A stretch of 64,000 nucleotides of DNA from Virgibacillus proomii (GTDB taxonomy: Bacteria; Bacillota; Bacilli; Bacillales; Amphibacillaceae): positions 919,610 to 983,609 of the forward strand of contig NZ_FUFN01000009.1 of the NCBI RefSeq assembly GCF_900162615.1, given 5' to 3'. Below are positions 45,373 through 54,310 of the stretch, piece by piece. The notes below the pieces were generated by a model. That model ran no database searches and was not told where the DNA came from. It saw nothing but the letters and a program-made list of their open reading frames with translations. The translations under genes were made by a program, and so were the position numbers. The stretch's first letter is position 1; the number at the start of each line of letters is the position of its first letter.

Positions 45373-46539
45373 CTATATGTTTTCTAAAAACACACGAATT
45401 ACATCTACACCGCCAATAAAAGTACCTAAAGAACTTCCTATATTGGCAAGCATCACAATTAATAAAACTCGCGTTACTTTATTTCGCCAAAATCCTTTCA
45501 CTGTAAACACATCTTCGGACAATGATTCAAAATCACTAACATGAGGTCTGCGCACATACGCTTGCACAAAACCGGCAAACCAGCCAGCTGCCAATAGTGG
45601 ATTAAGCGATGTTATCGGTGCAACTACAAATGCAGTTAAGATGGTCAAGGGATGTCCTAATGCAAGAATCGCACCAATCGCTGATAACCCGCCATTCCAA
45701 ATGATCCAGCTAAGCGTTTGTTCCCAGCCTGCTGCAGGATTAGAAAGAAACGTATACAAAATAATTGCTAAAATAAATACCGGGATTGACCATCCAATAA
45801 GTTTCGGCAACTTTGATTTGGGTGGTAATTCTCGTAGTTTCGTTAAGTCATGCTCCTTTTGAATTTGCTCTGTAATTCCCGGAACATGGGCCGCACCAAG
45901 CACGGCTACCACTTTATTGCCAGGAGCTTCTTTAATTTTCTGTGCTAAATATTGATCTCTTTCATCAATTAATGGTTTTTTTAACTTGGGAAAAGAATCG
46001 GTGAATTCTTGAAGAATTGTATTAATCGTATCCTGCTGCTTCATTTTTTCCAGTTCTTCCTCAGATATGGATTCATTGCTAAAAATACTCGCAATCACTT
46101 GTGTCAACAGTAACGCTTTCCCTTTCAAACCAATATTATGCCAAATCCGTGAAAATGTAATTTGAATGTTACGATCTGCCAGTACAAGCTCTGCCCCTAT
46201 CTCTTTGGCTGATTCAATACCTTGTATCATTTCCTGTCCTGGATTAATGCCAAATTGCTTTGCCATCCGTTTTTGAAAAGAGGAGATAGCCAGATTCATC
46301 AATAATAAAGAAGCCTTCTTTTCTTTAATCACCTTAAAAATGTCCATATTCTTCCACTTATTTTCGTCTTTCAATGATTGATATCGCTGTTCATCTAGCT
46401 CTACACATACGGCGTCAGGCTTTTCAATCTCAATTACTTCCTTCACCTGTTCCGCACTATGCTTGGAAACATGAGCGGTACCAATCAAAATATATTCCTT
46501 ATCACCGATATGTATTCTTGTTATATTATCTTCAGTCAT
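45373..46539 (-). CDS. TraB/PrgY-family membrane protein
   Basis: The product has 388 residues. The soluble domain (1-240) carries the family motifs IGTAHVS near the N-terminus, CVELDEQRY, ADRNIQITFSR and LGAAHVPGI; about four membrane helices follow (residues 255-385). PrgY in Enterococcus lowers pheromone signalling and the fold is related to metal-dependent erythromycin-esterase-like hydrolases, but the role of chromosomal members is not known. The ATG at 46539 follows AAAGGAAGG; the ATG 10 codons upstream is less likely. Confidence 0.88.
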   Translation of the reverse strand: MTEDNITRIHIGDKEYILIGTAHVSKHSAEQVKEVIEIEKPDAVCVELDEQRYQSLKDENKWKNMDIFKVIKEKKASLLLMNLAISSFQKRMAKQFGINPGQEMIQGIESAKEIGAELVLADRNIQITFSRIWHNIGLKGKALLLTQVIASIFSNESISEEELEKMKQQDTINTILQEFTDSFPKLKKPLIDERDQYLAQKIKEAPGNKVVAVLGAAHVPGITEQIQKEHDLTKLRELPPKSKLPKLIGWSIPVFILAIILYTFLSNPAAGWEQTLSWIIWNGGLSAIGAILALGHPLTILTAFVVAPITSLNPLLAAGWFAGFVQAYVRRPHVSDFESLSEDVFTVKGFWRNKVTRVLLIVMLANIGSSLGTFIGGVDVIRVFLENI

Positions 46540-46763
46540 ACAATACCTTCCTTTAACTTCATCATCCAAATAATGACATAATAACGAAATACCAAATATC
46601 TCCTATAAATACATGTTCAAAAAGGCAGTTAAAGAACCTTTTGAACATCTGTTATAATCAATTATACGTTAAACATTCTTATTTTTATATAGAAAAATTA
46701 TTCACGAATTAAAATACTTATTGCCCATTTTATGTCATGAGCCAAAACGGCTTAAAAAGGGAA

Positions 46764-46789
46764 AAACCATGAAGAAGCCCCCATGGTTT
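46764..46789 (-). terminator. Terminator after the phospholipase-like gene
   Basis: The stem AAACCATG / CATGGTTT lies 11 bases after the stop on the minus strand, followed by TTTTTCCC. Confidence 0.65.
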
Positions 46790-46799
46790 AGCATAAACA

Positions 46800-47099
46800 T
46801 TATTTTAGTCTTCTAAACCTGCAAGTGAATGCGGTTTGAAGTTTCATATAGTTATAAAGTATACGTGCATGTCTTCCCTTTTCCGTCTTTCCATTCATTT
46901 TAGTTTGCAATTTATTCATAAACTCTTGATCACATTTACAAGGATCTCGTAAGCGTCGGTAACATTCATCATGCGCTTTACAAAGAGCGTCTACATCATT
47001 AATTGGCGCGCCGGGGCCATTACAACCAGGTCCACACCATCTGTAGCCTGGTGGAAAGCAAAAACCTTTTTTATTTATATTTCCACGTTGCTTCATCAT
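46800..47099 (-). CDS. Small phospholipase A2-like protein (viral/parvovirus-type fold)
   Basis: The product has 99 residues and eight or nine cysteines. YRWCGPGCNGPG (residues 19-30) resembles the calcium loop YxGxG and DVDALCKAHDECY (35-47) the catalytic HD dyad of secreted PLA2, most like the domain of parvovirus capsid proteins and some bacterial homologues. There is no signal peptide, so it would act inside cells, spores or on release. The ATG at 47099 follows GGAGGGG; the 10 codons before it are excluded. It is monocistronic with its own terminator. Activity is not proven by sequence. Confidence 0.75.
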   Translation of the reverse strand: MMKQRGNINKKGFCFPPGYRWCGPGCNGPGAPINDVDALCKAHDECYRRLRDPCKCDQEFMNKLQTKMNGKTEKGRHARILYNYMKLQTAFTCRFRRLK

Positions 47100-47362
47100 T
47101 ACCAACACCCCTCCGTATACTATATTCAAAAAGAGGCAGGGGTGTCCTATACAGTTATCTTGTCGCTACGTAATTTTATGAGATCCATCTACAATCATGA
47201 ACCTCCTTAAGTGATAACTCTAATAGCAACGTGAAATACGCTTATCGTTTTCATTTTTGATCGAAACAATAATATATATATACGATATTAAAATTTGTAA
47301 TGTGTTTTTTATTTGCTGCACCCTGAACTTTTGAAACAACACCTATTCTTCATTCAAAAAAT

Positions 47363-47584
47363 ATGCTTGGCGGAGAAGAAGCACCGTCCCTATCTGAAAT
47401 AATAGCCACTTCTGTATTTAATTTAGCGAACAGGATTGGTGCTACCTTTGGAGCTTTCTGACTACATCAGGAAATTGACTACACGGAGATTACAATCCTT
47501 TCAGCCAGTATGATTGCATTAGGTCTGGCACTTACCGGAATTACCAACAAAGTAGAGGATAAATCGTTTATCGCTGAGAACTAA
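47363..47584 (+). pseudogene. C-terminal remnant of an MFS transporter
   Basis: The 73 codons, with one internal stop, read MLGGEEAPSLSEIIATSVFN, then LANRIGATFGAF, stop, then ITILSASMIALGLALTGITN. This matches the last two helices of AraJ/YdhP-type drug efflux proteins (FNLGNALGAWLGG pattern). The upstream nine or ten helices are gone. Confidence 0.7.
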
Positions 47585-47611
47585 AACAAGGTGGTAGAAG
47601 CCTACCTTGTT
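47585..47611 (-). terminator. Terminator of the acetyltransferase gene
   Basis: The inverted repeat AACAAGGT/ACCTTGTT extends with GG/CC and includes the stop codon of the minus-strand maa gene. Confidence 0.65.
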
Positions 47612-48167
47612 ATTCTATACGTTTAATTACACGAGCAGGATTTCCTCCAACTACTGAATTCGCAGGAACATCCTTAACTACAACTGTACCAGAAGCAATC
47701 ACCGCATTATCACCAATGGTTACTCCAGGATTAATAACAGCGCGACCACCAATCCAAACATTATCTCCAATGGTAACCGGCTTACCAAATTCAACTCCCG
47801 AGTTTCTTGCTATCGGGTCTAATGGATGTGTGGCTGTATAAATATGTACACCTGGTGCCAACATACAGTTAGTTCCTATGTTAATTTCACAGACATCTAA
47901 CATAACACAATCAAAATTTGCGTAAAAATGATCACCAACATGAATATTATATCCGTAGTCACAGCGAAATGTAGGTTCTACATAAATATGCTGTCCTGTA
48001 GATCCAAATAAATTTTTGATCATTTTCTCTCGCTCTGCCAATTCCGATTCCAATGTCTGATTATATAAGCGTGTTTTTCTCCGACATACCTCTCGATCAA
48101 TTACTAATGTTTTATCTGATGGATTGTATAATTCTCCAGCAATCATTTTGTCCTTCTCTGTTTTCAT
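47610..48167 (-). CDS. maa: Maltose O-acetyltransferase-like hexapeptide transferase
   Basis: The product has 185 residues. The N-terminal MAC domain (MKTEKDKMIAGELYNPSD) is followed by left-handed beta-helix hexapeptide repeats, with the catalytic His in YTATHPLDP, and NVWIGGRAVINPGVTIGDNA. It transfers acetyl from acetyl-CoA to maltose, glucose or a related sugar. The start is ATG 48167 with AAGGAGCGTAACG before it. A longer open frame to 48443 translates intergenic repeat and is rejected. Confidence 0.92.
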   Translation of the reverse strand: MKTEKDKMIAGELYNPSDKTLVIDREVCRRKTRLYNQTLESELAEREKMIKNLFGSTGQHIYVEPTFRCDYGYNIHVGDHFYANFDCVMLDVCEINIGTNCMLAPGVHIYTATHPLDPIARNSGVEFGKPVTIGDNVWIGGRAVINPGVTIGDNAVIASGTVVVKDVPANSVVGGNPARVIKRIE

Positions 48168-48214
48168 CGTTACGCTCCTTCTGTTTATGATAGTTAAAGA
48201 ATAGCATAAACAGA

Positions 48215-48540
48215 AGTGAAACTCATTCCGTAGTGCCCCACTGCCAGGAAGTAGAACAAAGGCTATAATTCTAGGCTTCCTTGAAAAGTTGCGATATATT
48301 CCTGCGAAGCTTACTCTGTCCTTGAAAAGAAATTTCCTTTTCAGGATGCAATGCTTAATCGGAAATCTTTCTTGCCTTTGAGAAACCGCATTGTATTGCT
48401 GCCGTAGCAAGTCTGTCCTTGAAAAATCGCGATGCTTATTCAAGAAGCATTCCTTGTCCTGTCACCTCCAACGAATCAGGAGTTTAGGCGCTGTTTCTCT
48501 CATACAGTTCGTAAAATAAAAAGCAGGTTTTTTAAAGGAG
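48215..48540. repeat. Intergenic repeat element between maa and yeiH
   Basis: Three diverged CTTGAAAA...GCGAT modules (near 48272, 48300 and 48418) end with CCTTGTCCTGTCACCTCCAA, AATCAGGAGTTTAGGCGCTG, equivalent to 20870-20910 and 18590-18640. There is no gene. Confidence 0.65.
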
Positions 48541-48565
48541 AGAAATACGGCATCCGGAGTAAACT

Positions 48566-49585
48566 TTAATTTAATTGAAAAACGATAACGAGCGTATATC
48601 CTAGGATTACTAATAGGATTGTACCGATAGCCCCTGCTAGGAATGATTTCATGCCCAACCTTCGAAAAGTCTTAATATCAACATTTAAACCAAGCCCAGC
48701 CATTGCCATTGCAATAAATAAATAAGCAACCGTAACAATATGGTTTGCTATCGTCTCTGATACAATACCAAGTGTATTAAATCCACTCATTGCCAGGAAT
48801 CCTAAAATAAACCACGGTATAATGGACAGCGATACTTTTTTATTCGTTGTTTCTCCACTGCGTTGAAATAAGTAGCCGATAACAATAACGACAGGAACTA
48901 ATAGTGCGACGCGCGTAAGTTTAACAATTACCGCCAGATCAACCGCTTCACTGCCGCCAACATCAGCAGCGGCAATAACATGTGCTATTTCATGTAACGT
49001 AGCTCCTGTAAAAACGCCATAAGCCGTTGGAGATAAATGCAATAAGGAATAAATAACACTATAAATCAATGTAAAGATCGTTCCTAAAACAGCAATAGTA
49101 GCTGCTCCCACAGCTGTTTCCTCATCCTTTGCCTTAACTTGTGGACTAACAGCTACCACTGCAGCGGCACCACAAATTGCAGTTCCGCATGCTGTTAATA
49201 TCCCAAGTCGTTTCCCAACCCCAAACCAACGCGTTAAGCCATAAACTACGAGTAATGTAAATACAAGACAAACAGCCGCAATCATAAACACTTTTATCCC
49301 TGCGTTATAGATGTCTGCTAAATTTAATCGCATTCCTAATAGAACAATCCCGAGTCGAAGTAATTTTTTATTTGAAAATGTTATTCCGGATTGCCAATGC
49401 GCGTTTACCCCAATGGTTGATCTCCAAACCATTCCAATTATAATTGCAATGACAAGCTGCCCCATAACAGATAACAAAGGCAATTGGGCTACATATTTAG
49501 CTAAAATAGCTATGAACAGTGTAACCCCAATTCCTTTGAGAAAAGCCAAACGGTCTTCTCTATTGTTCTCAACCGTTTTTCCCAT
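48566..49585 (-). CDS. YeiH-family (UPF0324) membrane transporter
   Basis: The product has 339 residues and about ten helices. Family segments: IGMVWRSTIG, LLRLGIVLLGMRLNL, CGTAICGAAAVVAVSP and TGATLHEIAHVIAA. The group is annotated as putative sulfate exporters; the substrate may be sulfite or sulfate. A LysR gene of YeiE type is divergent with a 115-base gap, the same arrangement as in E. coli, where YeiE controls sulfite handling. MGK at 49585 is preferred to the ATG three codons earlier because GGAAG fits better. Confidence 0.88.
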   Translation of the reverse strand: MGKTVENNREDRLAFLKGIGVTLFIAILAKYVAQLPLLSVMGQLVIAIIIGMVWRSTIGVNAHWQSGITFSNKKLLRLGIVLLGMRLNLADIYNAGIKVFMIAAVCLVFTLLVVYGLTRWFGVGKRLGILTACGTAICGAAAVVAVSPQVKAKDEETAVGAATIAVLGTIFTLIYSVIYSLLHLSPTAYGVFTGATLHEIAHVIAAADVGGSEAVDLAVIVKLTRVALLVPVVIVIGYLFQRSGETTNKKVSLSIIPWFILGFLAMSGFNTLGIVSETIANHIVTVAYLFIAMAMAGLGLNVDIKTFRRLGMKSFLAGAIGTILLVILGYTLVIVFQLN

Positions 49586-49700
49586 TACAAACACTTCCTT
49601 TATCTATCGTTAATTTTACTTTATCGAATGCTGGTTTATTAGTAAAATACATATAAGTAATTGTTATTATTAATATATTTAATAATTAGGAGGGGCTCTA

Positions 49701-50591
49701 TTGTATTACGATGCATTGCGAACATTTGTCACCCTTGTGGAAGTTAAAAACTTTACCAAAGCAGCAGAAAAGTTGCATATATCACAGCCAAGTGTGAGCT
49801 TACATATGAAAAATCTGGAGCAGGAACTAGGAACAAAGCTGGTAGTCCGCTCGCGAAAGTCATTCCAAGTATCACCGACGGGAGAGTTGTTATACGACAG
49901 GGCGAAACAAATTATTCGTATCTACGAACAAACAAAACGAGATATTTTAGCGCATCATCAAATCGTCAAGGGCAAGTTGAAAATTGGTGCCAGTTTCACG
50001 ATTGGGGAATACATTTTGCCAAATTTATTAGTAGATGTACATAATGCCTATCCAGAGCTTGAACTTGAAGTGATAATAGGTAATACAGAAGAAGTTGTAC
50101 GACATGTACAATTATTTCACGTTGATATTGGCTTAATTGAGGGACAAACGAATAATAAAGAGTTAACTGTACATCCATTTATGCAAGATGAATTATATGT
50201 TGTTGCTTCCATCCATCACCCGTTAACGGCCAAGAAACAAGTTACGATCGCTGACCTACAGAATCAACCATGGGTCTCTCGTGAAGAAGGTTCGGGTACA
50301 CGTGAATACCTTGAACATGTTATTCGTTCTAATGGATTGAAAACAAAGTCCATCCTAACGATCAGCAGTAATCAGGGAGTTAAAGAAACGGTCATAAAAG
50401 GGATGGGCTTATCTCTACTGTCCCACAGTGTTATAGAGCGGGATGTTGCATTAAAGCAATTGGCAATTTTAAACTTACAGCGTATTCATTTTACAAGAAC
50501 TTTTTCCTATGTTTTCTCTCCTATTATGAAAAGCAAGCAAAATGTAGAAGCTTTTCTCAACATGTTGAAGAAGAAATGGCCGTATGAATAG
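49701..50591 (+). CDS. LysR-family regulator of YeiE/CysL type
   Basis: The product has 296 residues. The winged helix covers 1-60 (ALRTFVTLVEVKNFTKAAEK, LHISQPSVSLHMKNLE). The effector domain contains FTIGEYILPNLL, VDIGLIEG and SREEGSGTREYLE, strongly like YeiE/CysL, which sense sulfur compounds. TTG start with TAGGAGGGGC before it. Divergence from the yeiH gene suggests it regulates that gene through the AT-rich 115-base gap. Its stop codon is five bases from the distal end of CRISPR array 1, so the array may serve as its transcription end. Confidence 0.9.
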   Translation: MYYDALRTFVTLVEVKNFTKAAEKLHISQPSVSLHMKNLEQELGTKLVVRSRKSFQVSPTGELLYDRAKQIIRIYEQTKRDILAHHQIVKGKLKIGASFTIGEYILPNLLVDVHNAYPELELEVIIGNTEEVVRHVQLFHVDIGLIEGQTNNKELTVHPFMQDELYVVASIHHPLTAKKQVTIADLQNQPWVSREEGSGTREYLEHVIRSNGLKTKSILTISSNQGVKETVIKGMGLSLLSHSVIERDVALKQLAILNLQRIHFTRTFSYVFSPIMKSKQNVEAFLNMLKKKWPYE

Positions 50592-50595
50592 TGAT

Positions 50596-51019
50596 GTCGC
50601 ACTCATATAGAGTGCGACGACGTGCGCTTTGTTCCTGATACTCGCATTGGTGATGATTTCAATCCACGCACTCATATAGAGTGCGACCAAGATATGGAGC
50701 AAAAGAAAAAGTTTGTGTTGATTTCAATCCACGCACTCATATAGAGTGCGACTCCGTGTGATAAAGAGAGTCAAAGGACAGAGGTGATTTCAATCCACGC
50801 ACTCATATAGAGTGCGACGTAACAACCATGCTAGAAATAGCGTTGGATTTATTATTTCAATCCACGCACTCATATAGAGTGCGACCAGCTTTTATTCTTA
50901 CTTGTGCCACACTCATTTCATATTTCAATCCACGCACTCATATAGAGTGCGACAAACTCACCACAATTGCTTTTGATCGCTTCAACGATTTCAATCCACG
51001 CACTCATATAGAGTGCGAC
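50596..51019 (-). CRISPR. CRISPR array 1, type I-C, six spacers, read on the minus strand
   Basis: Six full 32-bp repeats start at 50656, 50721, 50787, 50854, 50922 and 50988 (plus-strand form begins ATTTCAATCCACGCACTC and ends GAGTGCGAC), with a truncated seventh at 50596-50618. Spacers are 33-37 bases: 50619-50655, 50688-50720, 50753-50786, 50819-50853, 50886-50921 and 50954-50987. In the transcribed sense the repeat is GTCGCACTCTATATGAGTGC + GTGGATTGAAAT, the classic I-C form. The leader lies on the right (51020-51188), so transcription runs leftward, away from cas3. The terminal copy has become the perfect palindrome GTCGCACTC-N5-GAGTGCGAC. Confidence 0.97.
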
Positions 51020-51188
51020 TGCGATTTTGGTCAAAAGTAAGCCAAAATCGCCAAATTTCATAACATATTTACCCTTAATTTAACAAAAATTAGCCCTTTA
51101 AACAATGTATAACTTGCCACGAACTTAATTTCTTCCAAATATGCAGGTGCGAATCCCCCCGTAAAATCATGTGCACTTCACATTCACA
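51020..51188 (-). promoter_or_regulatory. Leader of CRISPR array 1
   Basis: The 169 bases are an inverted copy of the array 2 leader with about a dozen differences. It begins one base from the first repeat with the palindrome GCGATTTTGG-N11-CCAAAATCGC (51021-51051). It must contain the array promoter and the spacer-integration signal. The remaining bases to 51401 are AT-rich and hold the cas3 promoter; I could not fix its boxes. Confidence 0.85.
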
Positions 51189-51401
51189 CCTAGAAATTTT
51201 ATCTAATATCAATCTACCCATATTGTATTATATTAATAATTAATTTCAATATTTTTTACAAATTAGAGAGATTTAAATTTAATAGGGAAAAATACCCATA
51301 TTCTTGTAGTCATGATTGATCAGGTGTGGTACAATCAACTCAAGTAGTATAGCTTTATTTTCTTTATTATTCTAGTAAATTGATGGTTAGGTTGTGATAA
51401 A

Positions 51402-53798
51402 ATGGATTTTATTGCCCATATTCGTCAAAGTGACAACAACGTTCAAACGGTAAAAGACCATTTAATAGAAGTAAAAGAGTTGGCTGAGCAATATGGTGCT
51501 CCTATGGGAATAAAATATTTATGTGGACTTGCAGGTGTGTTACATGATTTTGGTAAGTACAGTAATGCGTTTCGTGAATATATCATTCAAGCTGTTCATC
51601 ATCCCGATGCACCTCCAAAGAGAGGGAGTGTAGACCATTCTACTGCGGGAGCAAAACTACTATTTGATTTGTTTCATAAAGATCATATAGTTCCTGAAAA
51701 AGCAATTGTTGCAGAAGTAGTAGGAAACGCTATTATCTCACATCATTCCTATCTTCATGATTTTTTTACACCTGAGTTAGATTCTAAATATTTAACACGC
51801 GTCCGAGATAAAGAAATACCTGAGTATGATTATATGGTTGAGAATTTTTTTACATATGTTATGAGTGAACGTGATTTCCATTATTATGTCGATCAAGCTA
51901 CAAAAGAGTTACTATTATTTATTCAAAATGAGCCTCCTGAATCTTGTGAAAAACAATTGATGTTTTTAACCAAGTTTATTTTTAGTACATTAATTGATGC
52001 TGATCGCACTAATACAAGGTTATTTGAAGAAAATAAACACCAAACCTCTATAGATCATGAAGAACTATTCCAAAATTACTATGATAGATTACAAGACAAA
52101 ATAAACTCCTTTCAACATCATGAAAAAGCAAATACGCCAATTAATCAATTGCGTTCAAGCATGTCGGAACATTGCGATAGGTTTGCAGAGAATCCCTCTG
52201 GTATTTATACTCTTTCTATACCTACAGGCGGCGGGAAAACTTTAGCCAGTTTACGCTACGCTTTAAAGCATGCATTATTACATAATAAAAAACGCATTAT
52301 ATATGTTGTTCCATTTACCACGATTATTGAGCAGAACGCTGAAGAAGTAAGAAAAATAGTAAAAGATAATGAAAACGTTTTAGAACATCATTCTAATATC
52401 ATTCTTGATGAAGAAGATAATGATGAGCATCAAGATGGTGTTGTAACAAAACAACAAAAACTGAAGTTAGCTAAGGATAATTGGGATGCACCAATTATTT
52501 TCACAACGATGGTACAGTTTTTAAATGTTTTTTATGCCAAAGGAAGTAGACATATTCGCCGCTTGCATCATTTAAGTGAGGCCGTAATTGTATTTGATGA
52601 GGTGCAAAAAGTACCTGTTAAATGTATTTCTTTATTCAATCAGGCACTTAACTTTTTAAAAGCTTATGGTAAATCTAGTCTTCTCCTTTGTACTGCAACA
52701 CAACCTGCTTTGGATTTTGTTAAAAATAAACTAGAAATAAATACGGATGCGGAAATAGTAGAAAACCTTGACGATGTGGTGAAAGCTTTTAAACGAGTGG
52801 AAATTATCGACAAAGCGACAGACGGAGGAATGGCTACTAGTGAATTAGCTGATTTTGTTAAAGAACAGATAAACCAGGTTCAAAATGTGTTAGTGATCTT
52901 AAACACAAAAACGGTTGTGAAAACGCTATATCAAGAGTTGGAACATAAAATGGATGATAAAGTAGCTGTTTATCACTTGAGTACATCTATGTGCGCCGCT
53001 CACCGAAATCATATTTTGCATGAAGTAAGAAACAAATTAAAAGCAAAAACGCCTGTTATTTGTATTAGTACTCAATTAATCGAAGCCGGGGTTGACATTA
53101 GCTTTGATTGTGTCATCCGTTCATTAGCTGGTTTAGATTCAATTGCTCAAGCTGCCGGACGCTGTAATCGGCATGGAGAAAAAGATATACAACAAGTATA
53201 TGTTATCGATCACCAAGAAGAACAGCTCAAATTTTTAAAAGAAATTGATGTGGGAAAGCAAATAACGAGGCGAATCTTAATTGATATGAAACGGGATGAG
53301 AATGCCCATGGTGGTAATATGTTATCACCAAAAGCCATGGAACGTTATTTTCAAGAACTTTATGCGGAGCTTTCTAATGACTTAGATTATTATATCCCAT
53401 CTTTAAATAAGGATATGATGGAGTTGTTAATGGCTCCAAAGCATGAATCAGGTTATGTGGAAGCTTATATCAGTAAACATAACGAGCAGATTCCATTATT
53501 TATAACAAACAGCTATCGGACAGCTGCGAAATATTTTCAGGTAATAGATGATCATACGACTTCGGTTATTGTACCTTATAGAGAAGGAAAAGATATTATA
53601 ATAGAATTAAGCGGAAATATATCCATGGAGGATTTATCTAGATGCATGAAGAGAGCTCAGTACTACACGGTTAATTTGTATACATGTGAATTAGAGTTAT
53701 TAATGAAAAACGATGGTCTGGTACCTTTCTTTGAAGGTAAAATTCTTGCATTAGAAGAAGGAGCTTATAGTAAGGAGTTTGGTTTTAATATAGGATAG
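51402..53798 (+). CDS. cas3: CRISPR-associated helicase-nuclease Cas3 (type I-C)
   Basis: The product has 798 residues. The N-terminal HD nuclease (GVLHDFGKYSNAF, HSTAGAKLL, SHHSYLHDF) is followed by a superfamily 2 helicase: Walker A PTGGGKTLASLRYA, VFDEVQKVP, LCTATQPA, LIEAGVDISFD and QAAGRCNRHGE. All catalytic motifs are intact. Cas3 is recruited by Cascade to nick, unwind and degrade target DNA. It begins 380 bases from array 1. Unlike a standard I-C operon it is separated from cas5c by 900 bases containing a relic repeat and an IS3 orfA. Confidence 0.97.
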   Translation: MDFIAHIRQSDNNVQTVKDHLIEVKELAEQYGAPMGIKYLCGLAGVLHDFGKYSNAFREYIIQAVHHPDAPPKRGSVDHSTAGAKLLFDLFHKDHIVPEKAIVAEVVGNAIISHHSYLHDFFTPELDSKYLTRVRDKEIPEYDYMVENFFTYVMSERDFHYYVDQATKELLLFIQNEPPESCEKQLMFLTKFIFSTLIDADRTNTRLFEENKHQTSIDHEELFQNYYDRLQDKINSFQHHEKANTPINQLRSSMSEHCDRFAENPSGIYTLSIPTGGGKTLASLRYALKHALLHNKKRIIYVVPFTTIIEQNAEEVRKIVKDNENVLEHHSNIILDEEDNDEHQDGVVTKQQKLKLAKDNWDAPIIFTTMVQFLNVFYAKGSRHIRRLHHLSEAVIVFDEVQKVPVKCISLFNQALNFLKAYGKSSLLLCTATQPALDFVKNKLEINTDAEIVENLDDVVKAFKRVEIIDKATDGGMATSELADFVKEQINQVQNVLVILNTKTVVKTLYQELEHKMDDKVAVYHLSTSMCAAHRNHILHEVRNKLKAKTPVICISTQLIEAGVDISFDCVIRSLAGLDSIAQAAGRCNRHGEKDIQQVYVIDHQEEQLKFLKEIDVGKQITRRILIDMKRDENAHGGNMLSPKAMERYFQELYAELSNDLDYYIPSLNKDMMELLMAPKHESGYVEAYISKHNEQIPLFITNSYRTAAKYFQVIDDHTTSVIVPYREGKDIIIELSGNISMEDLSRCMKRAQYYTVNLYTCELELLMKNDGLVPFFEGKILALEEGAYSKEFGFNIG

Positions 53799-54028
53799 AT
53801 GAGTAAAAATAACCTATCTTTGTATTGCTAAAAACAATGATAGGTTACTTCCCAAATAAAACAATATATATTTCAATCCGCGCTTAACTGCGACAAATTT
53901 ATTATAGCATATTTAATTGATATAAAAAACGTGTTCATATACTGTTTAATTTTAATTGAATTTCCAAGAATTGTGTGTAATAATTATAAAAAGCTTATTC
54001 ATTTTATTACAGTTTAGGAGGCTTTTAG
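53799..54028. other. Gap between cas3 and IS3 orfA
   Basis: It contains the orphan CRISPR repeat and otherwise AT-rich DNA. ACCTATC at about 53812 pairs with GATAGGT at about 53839, a possible terminator stem for cas3. I could not identify an IS terminal repeat. Confidence 0.45.
53870..53894 (-). repeat. Orphan decayed CRISPR repeat inside the cas operon
   Basis: ATTTCAATCCGCGCTTAACT followed by GCGAC keeps both conserved ends of the I-C repeat (ATTTCAATCC and GCGAC) but has lost the palindromic middle, 25 bases instead of 32. Orientation is as in array 1. It stands alone, with no partner repeat within 300 bases. Confidence 0.7.
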
Positions 54029-54310
54029 ATGTCAAAGATCAGAAGAAGATTTACAGATGAATTTAAATCTCGAATAGTTAAACTTTATGAAAACGGTAAA
54101 CCTAAGAAGGATATTATTAAAGAATATAACCTAAACCCATCTACCTTTAATAATTGGATTAAAATTTATCAGAAAATGGGGGTTTGTAGGAGATATAAAA
54201 CCGGGAACCCAGAAAAATATGAATTAATCGAACTTCAGAAAGAAAATCAACGTTTACAATTAGAAAATTATATATTAAAAGAAGCAGCATTGATTTTAGG
54301 AAGAAAATAG
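54029..54310 (+). mobile_element. IS3-family transposase OrfA, without OrfB
   Basis: The 93 residues form an intact helix-turn-helix OrfA (RRFTDEFKSRIVKLYENGKP, then LNPSTFNNWIKIY) with a leucine-zipper tail (LIELQKENQRLQLENYILKE). TTTAGGAGGC precedes the ATG. Normally an overlapping orfB with the DDE catalytic domain follows; here no such frame exists in the 390 bases before cas5c. The element is therefore incomplete and cannot move by itself, though OrfA could still bind IS ends or act as a small DNA-binding protein. Confidence 0.85.

Noticed and set aside
48168..48443. 92-codon N-terminal extension of the maltose acetyltransferase
   Set aside because: It translates intergenic repeat; the family start and a strong ribosome site are at 48167.
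50475..50702. Minus-strand frame of 75 codons containing VALYMSAWIEI repeats, and the plus-strand frame at 50828-51040
   Set aside because: Both are translations of CRISPR repeats of array 1; they have no ribosome site and repeat every 65-70 bases.
51304..51335. TTGTAG and TACAAT as a cas3 promoter
   Set aside because: The spacing is 20 bases, too long for a standard promoter; I could not place a better pair.
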